Source: a bacterium
GTDB taxonomy: Bacteria; UBA9089
Length of the DNA stretch: 8,469 nt
Direction of reading: 5' to 3'
Assembly (NCBI GenBank): GCA_003485015.1
Contig: DNCN01000090.1
Span: forward strand, 1-8,469
A program made the translations under genes and the position numbers. Below the pieces are notes generated by a model. The model was given only the letters and a program-made list of their open reading frames with translations. It ran no database searches and was not told where the DNA came from. The number at the start of each line of letters is the position of its first letter. Position 1 is the stretch's first letter. This document shows positions 1 through 7,444 of this stretch, one piece after another.

Positions 1-58
1 GTATAATAAATTATGCATAAGTAGATATAGAAGGAAGGTTGATGCCCAGATAAAGTTG

Positions 59-87
59 TTGACATTTAGATAAAATTAATGTATATT
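59..87 (+). promoter_or_regulatory. Sigma-70-type promoter of the 599-residue protein gene
   Basis: A perfect -35 box TTGACA (59-64) is followed by a 17-base spacer and the -10 box TATATT (82-87, 5 of 6 matches). The predicted transcript starts near 94, giving a leader of about 43 bases. A short inverted repeat, TATTTA (84-89) and TAAATA (94-99), overlaps the -10 box and start point. It is so AT-rich that it may be chance. Confidence 0.75.
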
Positions 88-136
88 TAACTATAAATAA
101 TAATTTCCAGCTTTTACAGTTTTTAGGAGATGAAAA

Positions 137-1936
137 ATGGATGCTAAGAGTAAAGTAAAGATTTATTCTTGTAAGACCATTCTTAATCGCCTGAGGGGAA
201 CTAGTCCAAACGCAATATATCGTTTACAGCTACGGCTCTCTCATGATTATGAGAAGATCTGTTCTCTATGTGAAGAGAACAGATTAGCTAAGGAATGGCG
301 GTATCCAAGCGGAGGAGGGGCTCGGCAAAATGGCATTATCAAGATTGGTCGGATGGAATCTTGTTGTCTACAGGAGAAGGGAGTGCTCCAAGCGGTCATA
401 AGTCCCTTCGTCCAGAAGGAGGAGAAAGATAAGGGTCTATTCTGTTATCTTTTGACTAAGGCCAGTGTTTCACAAGAGAGATCCAATCTCTTAGAGAAAT
501 TCAGAGGTAAAGGTTATTATGCCCTCTCTTTCACTGCCACTAGTACCATCGGACTTGATAAGGGGGCTAGAATTCTTCATCCCCTGACATCTCTCTTCTT
601 GAGATCTCCAAGAGGGCTACTGGATTTAAGGATAGAAAAGGGGACGCTTTTAATTCCGAGAGTTGCCTCTTCATTGCATAATCGGTGTATCATCAAATCA
701 GCAGCCAAATGGCAAGAGGAAATCTTCGTTATTGCCGAACCCCTTTTGGAGAATGCGCTGGTTATTACTCAAGGAGAAGAGGCTACTCTTTTTATTCAAG
801 GCATTGGGAGCGAAAAAGGCTTTTCTCTAACAGAGTTCAGATGGGTAGGTGTTGATGAAGATGCACTCCTGGGTCATGGTCGATATCTCGATCTTTCCGC
901 CCTGAGGCCAGGCAGCCATTATTTAACCTGTAGGGTAGTAGGAAGTAATAACCTCAGCGATGTCGCTGCCCTCAATGTTATTGTTCATCCAAATCCAAGA
1001 TTGAATCCGGCCTCCCTCTTTGTCAGGCCAAAAAGGGAGGGTTCTGAGTATCCAGATATAAGACTCCAGTTCGATACATTTGTGAAACTTTCCGAAAAGA
1101 TCAATCGGATTGGAGGCAAACAAGGGTGGGAGCGTTTTTATCAGATTACTCGAAAGGTGGGAGAGGTAGAACTCCAATTAAAGACAAGGCTCCTTGGCTG
1201 CTACCTGCAACAAGGAGACCACTTTTTTAGCCTCGATCCCGAGCTTGTTGATTCATACTTCAAGACAATCGAAAATCTTCAAAGATTGAGCAGCCAGAAG
1301 TTGAGCAAGCTTTTTAAGGCCACAACTAGACTCCTCGTAAGGCATATCTACGAACAGGAAAGTCTCGAGAGACAACGTCAAGAGATAGCCCACTTCTTCG
1401 AATCGATCAATACCTTTGTCGATAATGATTTTCCAAAAGAAGAGATAAACGATCTTTTGGGAAGAGTTCCCTTTGAGCCAGACGATCATGATTGGATTCA
1501 AGATCTCTACGCCCAAAGGGGACTTTATGAATCAGCCCTTAAAGAGGCTAAATTAACTGGTAGAGAAAATCTCTTAGATAAAAAGAAGCTCTTTCAGGAA
1601 AGATTTCAGCGCTCCTTGGCAAATAAGGAATTCAAAGAGGTCAAGCCTAAACGGCCAAGAAAAGGAAAGAAATCTAACCTTTATGTAGATATTGAGGTTC
1701 TCAATACTAAGACGGGTAAGTATGAGGCCTTCCAGACCGAACTCCAACTCAAGAAAGGCGAAGGTTACCTTCTTGCCCCACTTAAACTCTCAGAGGAGTA
1801 TTTCGATAAAAATGGAAACTTGAAGCTACGACTCTCAGAGAACGCCCCATCTTACCATTCACCGCATTCAAGCACATCAGATTCTGAATCAGAGCCTTCG
1901 CCTTCTTCTACTATTCTTACCAACTCTGGGAGATAG
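137..1936 (+). CDS. Hypothetical protein with an Ig/PKD-like segment, 599 aa
   Basis: I do not recognise this protein. The start ATG has a good AGGAG site (125-129) seven bases upstream and a consensus promoter further upstream, so the gene looks real and expressed. There is no signal peptide or membrane segment, so a cytoplasmic location is inferred. Residues about 205-287 alternate beta strands with the pattern FRWVG, LGHGRYLDLSALRPGSHYL and a closing VIVHPNP, which resembles an Ig/PKD-type beta sandwich. Residues about 310-500 look helical and rich in charged residues. A basic linker (KPKRPRKGKK, about 503-512) leads to a second beta-rich segment (about 514-568). The last 30 residues are Ser/Pro-rich and lie antisense to the end of the PBP gene. 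The N-terminal 190 residues have an odd composition, with several Cys and many Ser and Arg, and match no fold I know. The link to the neighbouring PBP gene is by position only. Confidence 0.75.
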   Translation: MDAKSKVKIYSCKTILNRLRGTSPNAIYRLQLRLSHDYEKICSLCEENRLAKEWRYPSGGGARQNGIIKIGRMESCCLQEKGVLQAVISPFVQKEEKDKGLFCYLLTKASVSQERSNLLEKFRGKGYYALSFTATSTIGLDKGARILHPLTSLFLRSPRGLLDLRIEKGTLLIPRVASSLHNRCIIKSAAKWQEEIFVIAEPLLENALVITQGEEATLFIQGIGSEKGFSLTEFRWVGVDEDALLGHGRYLDLSALRPGSHYLTCRVVGSNNLSDVAALNVIVHPNPRLNPASLFVRPKREGSEYPDIRLQFDTFVKLSEKINRIGGKQGWERFYQITRKVGEVELQLKTRLLGCYLQQGDHFFSLDPELVDSYFKTIENLQRLSSQKLSKLFKATTRLLVRHIYEQESLERQRQEIAHFFESINTFVDNDFPKEEINDLLGRVPFEPDDHDWIQDLYAQRGLYESALKEAKLTGRENLLDKKKLFQERFQRSLANKEFKEVKPKRPRKGKKSNLYVDIEVLNTKTGKYEAFQTELQLKKGEGYLLAPLKLSEEYFDKNGNLKLRLSENAPSYHSPHSSTSDSESEPSPSSTILTNSGR

Positions 1937-3978
1937 CTTTCCCCAAATTGGTGTCTCTGACAATAATCCGCAGGCTCTGTTCCTCGTAAAAAGACCTCTT
2001 TAGTCCTCCACAGACATCCTGACTGCGGCAAAAGACCACTCTTGCTGCACACATCAACAAAACAGATATCCTCAGGGACAGGAAATTCGCTCACTGGAGT
2101 TCCTTCGAGAGCCAACTCCATAAACTCTCGCCAGATGGGAGCAGCTACTGTTCCTCCAGCCATGTGCTTCCCTAAAGAGATCCGGCGGTCATACCCAATC
2201 CAGGCAGCGGCAACAAGATCAGGGGTAAATCCCACAAACCAGGCATCAGCAAAATCACTGGACGTCCCGGTTTTTCCCGCTGCCGGTCGGCTGAATTTTT
2301 CCCCTATAGCTCTTCTGGCTGTTCCTCGTTTAACAACTCCTTCCATCATATCGGTCAGAATATAAGCCGTCTCTCCGGGAAGAACCTCCTCTTCAAGGGA
2401 CAGATTCTCTTCCAACAACACCCCATCAACATTCTTGATATGTCTTATCCACATAGGTTCTACTCTGATCCCTTGGTTGGCAAAGACGCCAAAGGCACTA
2501 GCCATCTCTAAAGGAGTAACCTCAGAGGTTCCTAAGGCCAATGAGAGATATGGCTCAAGACGACTCTTAATCCCCATTCGTTTAGCATACTCAATCGTTA
2601 CTATAGGTGTAACCTCTTCCATAAGTCGGACTGAGGCAACATTGATGGAGTGCTCAAGGGCCTTACGCAACGTAACAAGACCGTGGAATTTACCATCGTA
2701 ATTCTGAGGGGTCCATTCGCTTCGTGCACCTGGATAGCTTACAGGTTCGTCTCTGAGGGTATCAGCCGGCGTAAACCCTTTGTCGATAGCGGCTGCGTAA
2801 AGAAAAGGCTTGAAGGCTGAACCTGGTTGGCGCCTGGCCTGAACAGCGCGATTCAACTGGTTCTCGGAGGTAAAGCCGCTTCCCCCAACCATAGCCTTAA
2901 TATACCCTGTTCTGGGATCCAAAGCAATAAGCGCCCCTTCGATCCGTTTGCCTTTGCGATTTTTATTTAGCCGGTCAAGACTCGAAGACAGAGCCTTCTC
3001 GGCTGCCTCCTGCATCTTTAGATCCAGAGTGGTATGGACTCGCAAACCACCCTTATAAAGGATATTGGCACCATACTTTTCTTCAAGTCTTTGTCTAATA
3101 AACTCCATAAAGTAAGGGGCTTGATTGATAGAGAGTGACCCCTTAATCTTCCCTTCCTTAAGCATCTTTTTGAGCTCCTCGTGAGCGCTATTTGCCTCCT
3201 CCTTGGAGATATAACCCAGTTCAGCCATACCTCTTAAGACTGCCTTCTGTCTTACCTCAGCTGCTTTTGGATGAGTGATGGGTGAGTATCGGTTGGGGGC
3301 TTTAATCAGTCCGGCAAGGAGGGCACATTCAACTAGATTTAAATCCTCAACATGTTTTCCAAAATACCACGAAGAGGCAGCCTCTACTCCATAGACACCG
3401 TGACCAAAATAGATCTTGTTGAAGTAGCGTTCCAAGATTTCCTCTTTGGTAAACATTCTTTCAACCTTGATGGCTAAGATGGCCTCCTGGACCTTTCTCT
3501 GGTAGGTCTTCTCTCGGGTGAGAAAGAGGAGTTTAACCAACTGCTGAGTAATAGAGCTTCCTCCCTCGCGAATCCCACCGGCTCTAATGTTGGTAAGAAA
3601 TGCCCGAATGATCCCCTTGAAACTTATTCCTTTGTGTATGAAGAATTGGCGATCTTCAATGGCAATAGTTGCCTCAATCAGTCTTTGGGGGATCTGGGAG
3701 AGGGCAACCAGCTCCCGCTTCTCTTGAAAAAATTCACCTATGAGCTCACCATTGAGAGCGTAGACTTTTGTGGGGAGCTCCCATTTTGCTCCAGCATAAC
3801 TCTCAAGAGGCTCAAGGGATGGTAGGTCTCTGATATAGGAGATGAGAACACCTGTTATTGCTCCCAGTCCAGCAAAGAGTGTGAATAGAAGGATAAGAAT
3901 CAGAACTTTGATAATAACGATGATCCTCTTTTTTCTTGGAGCTCTCTTAAGATAATAACTAAAAGGGTTTCTTTTCAT
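1852..3978 (-). CDS. Class A penicillin-binding protein 1A (transglycosylase/transpeptidase)
   Basis: This bifunctional enzyme polymerises lipid II and cross-links peptidoglycan on the outer face of the inner membrane. Counting from an upstream in-frame ATG at 3999, a basic N-terminus (KRAPRKKR) precedes one membrane anchor at about 26-56. The GT51 domain shows EDRQFFIHKG with catalytic Glu115, GGSSITQQ (146-153), a KVER...EEILERYFN block (178-194) and GHGVYGVEAAS. The transpeptidase domain has SAFK with nucleophile Ser394, SIN (451-453) and KTGTS (576-580). All key residues are present and the length is normal. The C-terminal tail carries four Cys (646, 651, 662, 680) and ends in a short acidic Ser/Glu/Asp stretch that overlaps the convergent gene by 85 bases. 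I place the start at 3978 (MKRNPF, residue 8 of the longer reading), because the 3999 ATG lies inside the promoter spacer. Neither start has a Shine-Dalgarno site. The symbol mrcA/ponA would fit the family, but the choice of paralogue is not certain. Confidence 0.95.
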   Translation of the reverse strand: MKRNPFSYYLKRAPRKKRIIVIIKVLILILLFTLFAGLGAITGVLISYIRDLPSLEPLESYAGAKWELPTKVYALNGELIGEFFQEKRELVALSQIPQRLIEATIAIEDRQFFIHKGISFKGIIRAFLTNIRAGGIREGGSSITQQLVKLLFLTREKTYQRKVQEAILAIKVERMFTKEEILERYFNKIYFGHGVYGVEAASSWYFGKHVEDLNLVECALLAGLIKAPNRYSPITHPKAAEVRQKAVLRGMAELGYISKEEANSAHEELKKMLKEGKIKGSLSINQAPYFMEFIRQRLEEKYGANILYKGGLRVHTTLDLKMQEAAEKALSSSLDRLNKNRKGKRIEGALIALDPRTGYIKAMVGGSGFTSENQLNRAVQARRQPGSAFKPFLYAAAIDKGFTPADTLRDEPVSYPGARSEWTPQNYDGKFHGLVTLRKALEHSINVASVRLMEEVTPIVTIEYAKRMGIKSRLEPYLSLALGTSEVTPLEMASAFGVFANQGIRVEPMWIRHIKNVDGVLLEENLSLEEEVLPGETAYILTDMMEGVVKRGTARRAIGEKFSRPAAGKTGTSSDFADAWFVGFTPDLVAAAWIGYDRRISLGKHMAGGTVAAPIWREFMELALEGTPVSEFPVPEDICFVDVCSKSGLLPQSGCLWRTKEVFLRGTEPADYCQRHQFGESYLPELVRIVEEGEGSDSESDVLECGEW

Positions 3979-3989
3979 AGTGAAAATAT

Positions 3990-4018
3990 AGAATATCATA
4001 AAAGAGGAGGTGTGTCAA
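3990..4018 (-). promoter_or_regulatory. Promoter of the PBP1A gene, near-leaderless
   Basis: Read on the minus strand, a perfect TTGACA (4018-4013) is followed by 17 bases and TATTCT (3995-3990). A start point about seven bases downstream falls near 3983, only about five bases before the ATG at 3978. The alternative ATG at 3999 is inside this promoter. The spacer also contains CACCTCCT, the complement of a Shine-Dalgarno site, so the plus strand shows a tempting AGGAGGTG with no real gene behind it. Confidence 0.65.
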
Positions 4019-4116
4019 GGGATAAGGCCAAAATGGCAAAAGAGCTCCTGATAAAGATTCTTAGATAAGCTCTGGAAGAAATGGTCTCTAATCCTTAAAA
4101 GAAGATATAAAAATAT

Positions 4117-4145
4117 TTGACCTGGGTTATTGAATATGGTATCTA
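4117..4145 (+). promoter_or_regulatory. Weak candidate promoter of the FAD oxidoreductase gene
   Basis: TTGACC (4117-4122, 5 of 6 matches) is followed by 17 bases and TATCTA (4140-4145). The -10 box matches the consensus poorly (3 of 6). A better -10-like TAGAAT at 4148-4153 is too far from this -35 box. The site is in the right place, in the 224-base divergent gap between the PBP and oxidoreductase starts, but the assignment is tentative. Confidence 0.25.
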
Positions 4146-4202
4146 TGTAGAATACATCTTTCTTAATCAAGTTTAACCCTATTTTCTTTATTGGAGGAGA
4201 GT

Positions 4203-5444
4203 ATGGATATTAAGATGATTGATGGGAAGATAATTCAGCCCGAACTTGAGATTCCAATAATTGAGGACGTAGATACCCTCATTATTGGCGGAGGGGTGGC
4301 GGGAGTGGCTGCCGCTATCTCTTCAGCCAGGGAGGGGGCCTCGAACCTCCTTATCGAACGCTATGGGTTCCTTGGGGGAATGGTAACCGGAGGATTAGTC
4401 CTCCGCTTGGAAGGCTTCGGCGATGGAGAGAAGATGGTGGTTAAGGGTATCGCCGAGGAGATAGTCGAGCGATTGGATGCGATGGGTGGAGCAAAGAGGT
4501 TAGGATACGATATCACCGTTGATCCAGAACTACTCAAGATACTTCTTTTTAGGATGGTGGAAGAGGCTGGGGTAAAGCTCCTCCTCCATTCTTTAGTCGT
4601 TGAGACTCTTGTTGAGGATAAGAGAGTAAAAGGTGTAATTATTGAGAATAAGTCTGGAAGGGGTGCACTTCTAGGTAAAGTGGTCATTGACGCCAGTGGG
4701 GACGGGGATGTATTTGCCCGAGCCAGTGCGGAGTTCGCTACTGGCCAGCGAGGATTTGGGATTATCTTCAGACTAAGTGGTGTAGATCATAGTGAAGTAG
4801 AGAGATTCAGGACCGAAAAGCAGGATGAGTATAACACCGTGATCGAAGAGGTCAAGGGTCTCCTTGGGTTTCCCATTCTGGGGAGTGGGGAGATTGCAAG
4901 AGGATTCGTCTGGTGGTCTAATATGACTAGTCCAAAGGATGGACTCGATATCTTTGAGCTCTCCCAACAGGAGGTTCTAATAAGGGAGAATATCCTAAGG
5001 GCAGTGAAACTGGCTAAAGAGAAGATCCCTGGCTTTGGTCAAGCCCAATTTGTCCAAACTGCTTCTCAGTTTGGGGTGCGTGAAACAAGAAGACTCATCG
5101 GTAGATTCATTCTCACAGAGGAGAACATAAAAAAGGGTTCAAGATTTGAAGATGCCATTGCCCATGCCGGTTATGGAGGAACTCCAGGGGTTGGCTATGA
5201 CATCCCTTATGGCTGCTTAGTTCCCAAGGAGATCGATGGTCTCATCGTGGCTGGACGGTGTATCTCTTCTGACGAGTTCTCTCAGAATTTTCTACGAGTG
5301 GTAGCAAATTGTTTAGCTACTGGCCAAGGGGCAGGCACTGCTGCTGCTTTATCCCTCAAGGATGGTGTCACCCCCAGAGATGTAAATATCACCAAACTGA
5401 AGACCCAGTTGAAGCAACAAGGTGTCTACCTCCTTGGTTCATAA
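4203..5444 (+). CDS. FAD-dependent oxidoreductase (PF12831 type), 413 aa
   Basis: This is a flavoprotein with an N-terminal Rossmann fold: IIGGGVAGVAAA gives GxGxxG at residues 29-34, with the adenosine-binding acid at Glu52 in LLIER. Further marks are VIDASGDGDV (161-170), GVRETRR (291-297), DIPYGCLVPKEIDGLIVAGR (333-352) and a closing block NFLRVVANCLATGQGAGTAAAL, then ALSLKDG and PRDVNITKLKTQLKQQG. These fit the FAD_oxidored family, whose substrates are mostly unknown, so no reaction can be assigned. No CxxC iron-sulfur motif and no second domain are present; the length is typical of a stand-alone member. I use the ATG at 4203 because GGAGG (4193-4197) sits five bases upstream. An in-frame TTG at 4191 would absorb that ribosome site. 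The gene stands alone, divergent from the PBP gene and convergent with the protease gene, so context gives no substrate. Confidence 0.9.
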   Translation: MDIKMIDGKIIQPELEIPIIEDVDTLIIGGGVAGVAAAISSAREGASNLLIERYGFLGGMVTGGLVLRLEGFGDGEKMVVKGIAEEIVERLDAMGGAKRLGYDITVDPELLKILLFRMVEEAGVKLLLHSLVVETLVEDKRVKGVIIENKSGRGALLGKVVIDASGDGDVFARASAEFATGQRGFGIIFRLSGVDHSEVERFRTEKQDEYNTVIEEVKGLLGFPILGSGEIARGFVWWSNMTSPKDGLDIFELSQQEVLIRENILRAVKLAKEKIPGFGQAQFVQTASQFGVRETRRLIGRFILTEENIKKGSRFEDAIAHAGYGGTPGVGYDIPYGCLVPKEIDGLIVAGRCISSDEFSQNFLRVVANCLATGQGAGTAAALSLKDGVTPRDVNITKLKTQLKQQGVYLLGS

Positions 5445-5564
5445 TTTGTGGGAAAGGAGGGCGGAAAGGTCTTTAACAGAAGGAGCTTTCTTTTGCTTTT
5501 TCTTTCTTACTTGTTATCCTCAGGACTTCACCCGTCTCTCTTCTTTGTTAAATTCAGCTCTTTA

Positions 5565-6311
5565 CTACCAAAAACAGGGATCGAGCAAGAGACCTGCAAC
5601 TAGTCCAATGCCACTACTGACATTATGCATGATTATTGGGCCGATCAGACTTCTTGTCCTTTGGTACACATAGCCTGCGGTTAGACCAAAAAATGCAGAT
5701 ACAACTATATACGATAGGGTTAGTAAAGGGGACATTGAAAGAATGTTCATCAGATGGGATAATCCAAAGAGGAGCGCAGCAACTACTGTCCCTATATGAA
5801 AATCCCACTTGACCAGCCGGACGTATCCTTCAATATTCTTCATTAGGTAAGTCTGGACAAATCCTCTAAAGAAGATCTCTTCCGAGATACCAAGAAAGGT
5901 CCAATCAAAGAGTAAGCCGCCCAGGATGGCCGATAAGGAAGGAGAGGGGGTCATCCATTCGACCAGCCCCAATAAAGAAGCAAAATACTGTAAGATATCA
6001 GGTATTGACCAGAGCAAAGCCAGTATAAAACTCGTCTTCAGCCAGAGGTTACCACCCTTTAATCGAAATCCCCAGTCTTGCCACCGGCCATTGAATCTCT
6101 TCACATGGTACTGGATTAAAACAAGGGAGAGCACCAAAGGTGGAATATGGCTGATGTAGTTGTAGATCCAACTGAGGGTTGGAGGCCAAATACCGAAGGC
6201 AAAGCATTCAAGAAATACAAAAATTATACACCCCATACCTTCAAGCAGAAAGAACACACTTCCTATAGTAAAGACAACCCGCCATTTCACCTCTTTTATT
6301 CTCAATGGCAT
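5565..6311 (-). CDS. CPBP-family intramembrane glutamic endopeptidase
   Basis: This is a 248-residue polytopic membrane protein of the CAAX protease/bacteriocin-processing (Abi, PF02517) family. Members cleave peptides within the membrane or act in bacteriocin immunity and maturation. About seven hydrophobic segments are visible. The three family motifs are present: EExxxR as EEIFFR (Glu144, Glu145, Arg149), FxxxH as FGLSH (Phe182, His186) and a late His in MHNVSS (His229, Asn230). The residue four after His229 is Ser, where Asn or Asp is common, a mild departure. A WQDWGFRL element before the core is also typical of the family. The start ATG has AGGAG (6322-6318) six bases upstream. No bacteriocin or prenylated-substrate gene lies nearby, so the substrate is unknown. 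The gene follows the lipoprotein gene on the same strand but 324 bases away, so co-transcription is doubtful. Confidence 0.9.
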   Translation of the reverse strand: MPLRIKEVKWRVVFTIGSVFFLLEGMGCIIFVFLECFAFGIWPPTLSWIYNYISHIPPLVLSLVLIQYHVKRFNGRWQDWGFRLKGGNLWLKTSFILALLWSIPDILQYFASLLGLVEWMTPSPSLSAILGGLLFDWTFLGISEEIFFRGFVQTYLMKNIEGYVRLVKWDFHIGTVVAALLFGLSHLMNILSMSPLLTLSYIVVSAFFGLTAGYVYQRTRSLIGPIIMHNVSSGIGLVAGLLLDPCFW

Positions 6312-6635
6312 CTTATTCTCCTATCTCTTTTTGTTCCGTCTTCTCTCTGTTAGCTTACTAGCAAAAAGCATTTTGATTAACATCCAAATTATGAGGGCCT
6401 TTACAACTGTGTCATCTTGGAGATGTGTTTACGCTCTCGATCCCTGGTTCTATCTTAGGGCAAGGGCAGCACAAGGATATCTCCCTATGTGAAATGTTAA
6501 TGAATTAACTTTGCCAGAAAAGGAGGATATCCTTGTAGGTAAAGGGAGTAAAATTTAGATCGCATTCTACCTTTAAGGGATAGAGTCTCCTCTAATAGAT
6601 ATGAATACTACTCCAAGATGGGGCAAAGATAATTT
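6312..6635. other. 324-base gene-free gap with a nested inverted repeat
   Basis: This gap separates two leftward genes, the lipoprotein (upstream) and the CPBP protease (downstream). No open frame here resembles a protein I recognise. It holds the protease ribosome site at its left edge and the structured 66-base element at 6471-6536. I see no convincing promoter for the protease gene and no T-tailed terminator for the lipoprotein gene, though either could be present in a weak form. Confidence 0.6.
6471..6536. repeat. Nested inverted repeat, 66 bases
   Basis: The outer arms ACAAGGATATC (6471-6481) and GATATCCTTGT (6526-6536) are perfect 11-bp complements. Between them lies a second perfect repeat, GTTAAT-GA-ATTAAC (6496-6509). 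The nested symmetry suggests a cruciform-prone site, a small mobile-element remnant such as a MITE, or a structured RNA element in the lipoprotein 3' region. There is no T-run after the outer stem on either strand, which argues against a simple terminator. No target duplication is evident. Confidence 0.6.
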
Positions 6636-7337
6636 TTATTTTGGAAGGGATTGCATCATCTGGGTCATATCTATTATCTTCGTAGAAGGAGGAGGGGCGA
6701 AGAAAAATAGACTTTCATCTACTTGGGGATTAATCTCAACATTTCTACAAATAACAGACATTGCCTCACTCTCTTTTTCGCCATAAAAGATCATCTTTCT
6801 TACCAATCCATCATCTGTTGAAATCCAGAGACTAATCTTTGATGGTTTGATCGGAAAACTTGACATCATCTCTTGTGGTGTAACCTCCAAGAGATATGTC
6901 TTTTTTCCATCTACTTTCTCATTTTTGATGTATTTTATAACCTCTTTGTTAAATTTCTTGAGTGGTTCTATCATCTGGTTTGATTGACCAATAAATTTAT
7001 CCTTCATTTGCTCATCAAGTCCTGTTATGTCTACCTTTGCTGCCTGCTTAGAGCCTTCCCAATACGTCCAGATAACCTTGCCATCAAAGACCGTAATTTG
7101 CTTACCAGGAAACGTTGACATGATTGTCTCTGCCCTCATTTTATAAGGAGTTTTAAACCAAACATCAGCCTCCATATCGAATGTCTGGCCAGGCATCTGC
7201 GCTGATGTCACCATTTTTGTCTTAAATGACTTTATATTTTTCGCCTTCTCGCTAATCCTCGATAAAACCTCATCTGTAGTTGGCTTAAAGCAACCTGCAA
7301 CAAGCAAAACCAAAAAGATTACCCAAATTTTCTTCAT
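6636..7337 (-). CDS. LolA-like outer-membrane lipoprotein
   Basis: This is a 233-residue secreted lipoprotein. The N-terminus has two Lys, a hydrophobic core and the lipobox VAGC, so lipidation is predicted at Cys16. The residue after Cys is Phe, not Asp, which under the enterobacterial sorting rule favours the outer membrane. The mature part has the half-barrel pattern of the LolA/LolB/RseB-like superfamily: a helical opening (VLSRISEKAKNIKSFKTKM), then strands with VWFKTPYKMRAE, ITVFDGKVIWTYWEG, KKTYLLEVTPQ and ISLWISTDDGLVRKMIFYGE. Such proteins bind acyl chains or lipoproteins, but the exact ligand cannot be told from sequence. The start has a near-perfect AAGGAGGTG ribosome site (7351-7343) five bases upstream. 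Its own promoter lies upstream, so it is probably transcribed separately from the broken nikR. Confidence 0.85.
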   Translation of the reverse strand: MKKIWVIFLVLLVAGCFKPTTDEVLSRISEKAKNIKSFKTKMVTSAQMPGQTFDMEADVWFKTPYKMRAETIMSTFPGKQITVFDGKVIWTYWEGSKQAAKVDITGLDEQMKDKFIGQSNQMIEPLKKFNKEVIKYIKNEKVDGKKTYLLEVTPQEMMSSFPIKPSKISLWISTDDGLVRKMIFYGEKESEAMSVICRNVEINPQVDESLFFFAPPPSTKIIDMTQMMQSLPK

Positions 7338-7369
7338 CTTCCCACCTCCTTTATATTATCAGGTACGCT

Positions 7370-7384
7370 CTCGGATAATCCGAG
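7370..7384. promoter_or_regulatory. Perfect 15-bp palindrome in the lipoprotein leader
   Basis: CTCGGAT-A-ATCCGAG is a perfect 7+1+7 palindrome. It lies about 10 to 24 bases after the predicted transcription start of the lipoprotein gene and about 33 bases before its ATG. That position suits a repressor operator. A 7-bp stem with a one-base loop would be poor as an RNA hairpin, which also favours a protein-binding site. The cognate regulator is unknown. Confidence 0.45.
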
Positions 7385-7400
7385 GCATTCTCCTTCCTTA

Positions 7401-7429
7401 ATTTTAGCAAACCTGCCTAAGTATTGCAA
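7401..7429 (-). promoter_or_regulatory. Promoter of the LolA-like lipoprotein gene
   Basis: On the minus strand TTGCAA (7429-7424, 4 of 6 matches) is followed by a 17-base spacer and TAAAAT (7406-7401, 5 of 6 matches). The predicted start near 7394 gives a leader of about 57 bases ending in a strong ribosome site. The spacer is one copy of a 19-bp tandem repeat, and the second copy covers and extends upstream of the -35 box. Confidence 0.5.
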
Positions 7430-7444
7430 ACCTGCCTAGGTATT
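7407..7444. repeat. 19-bp tandem direct repeat, two copies
   Basis: Copy one (7407-7425) reads GCAAACCTGCCTAAGTATT. Copy two (7426-7444) is identical except for G in place of A at its 14th base. The copies abut with no gap and together fill the spacer, the -35 box and the bases just upstream of the lipoprotein promoter. They could be tandem regulator sites, or a slippage duplication. Confidence 0.75.

Noticed and set aside
295..432. Alternative-frame stretch inside the 599-residue gene that translates to a protein-like sequence (DWSDGILLSTGEGSAP)
   Set aside because: It is short, is bounded by stops and has no spaced ribosome site; the main frame stays open for 600 codons and has its own promoter and ribosome site.
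4033..4068. Eleven-codon open frame (MAKELLIKILR) downstream of a perfect AGGAGGTG on the plus strand
   Set aside because: The ribosome-like site is 22 bases from the ATG and is the complement of the PBP promoter spacer; no plus-strand promoter precedes it.
4191..4202. TTG start four codons before the oxidoreductase ATG
   Set aside because: It would overlap the GGAGG site, which is ideally spaced for the ATG at 4203.
5478..5506. Possible terminator after the oxidoreductase gene (AGAAG / CTTTCT with a U-rich tail)
   Set aside because: The stem is five pairs with a bulge and the region is generally pyrimidine-rich, so it is not distinguishable from chance.
5422..5673. 83-codon open frame overlapping the ends of the oxidoreductase and protease genes
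   Set aside because: No ribosome site, odd composition, and it runs antisense through the well-supported protease coding sequence.
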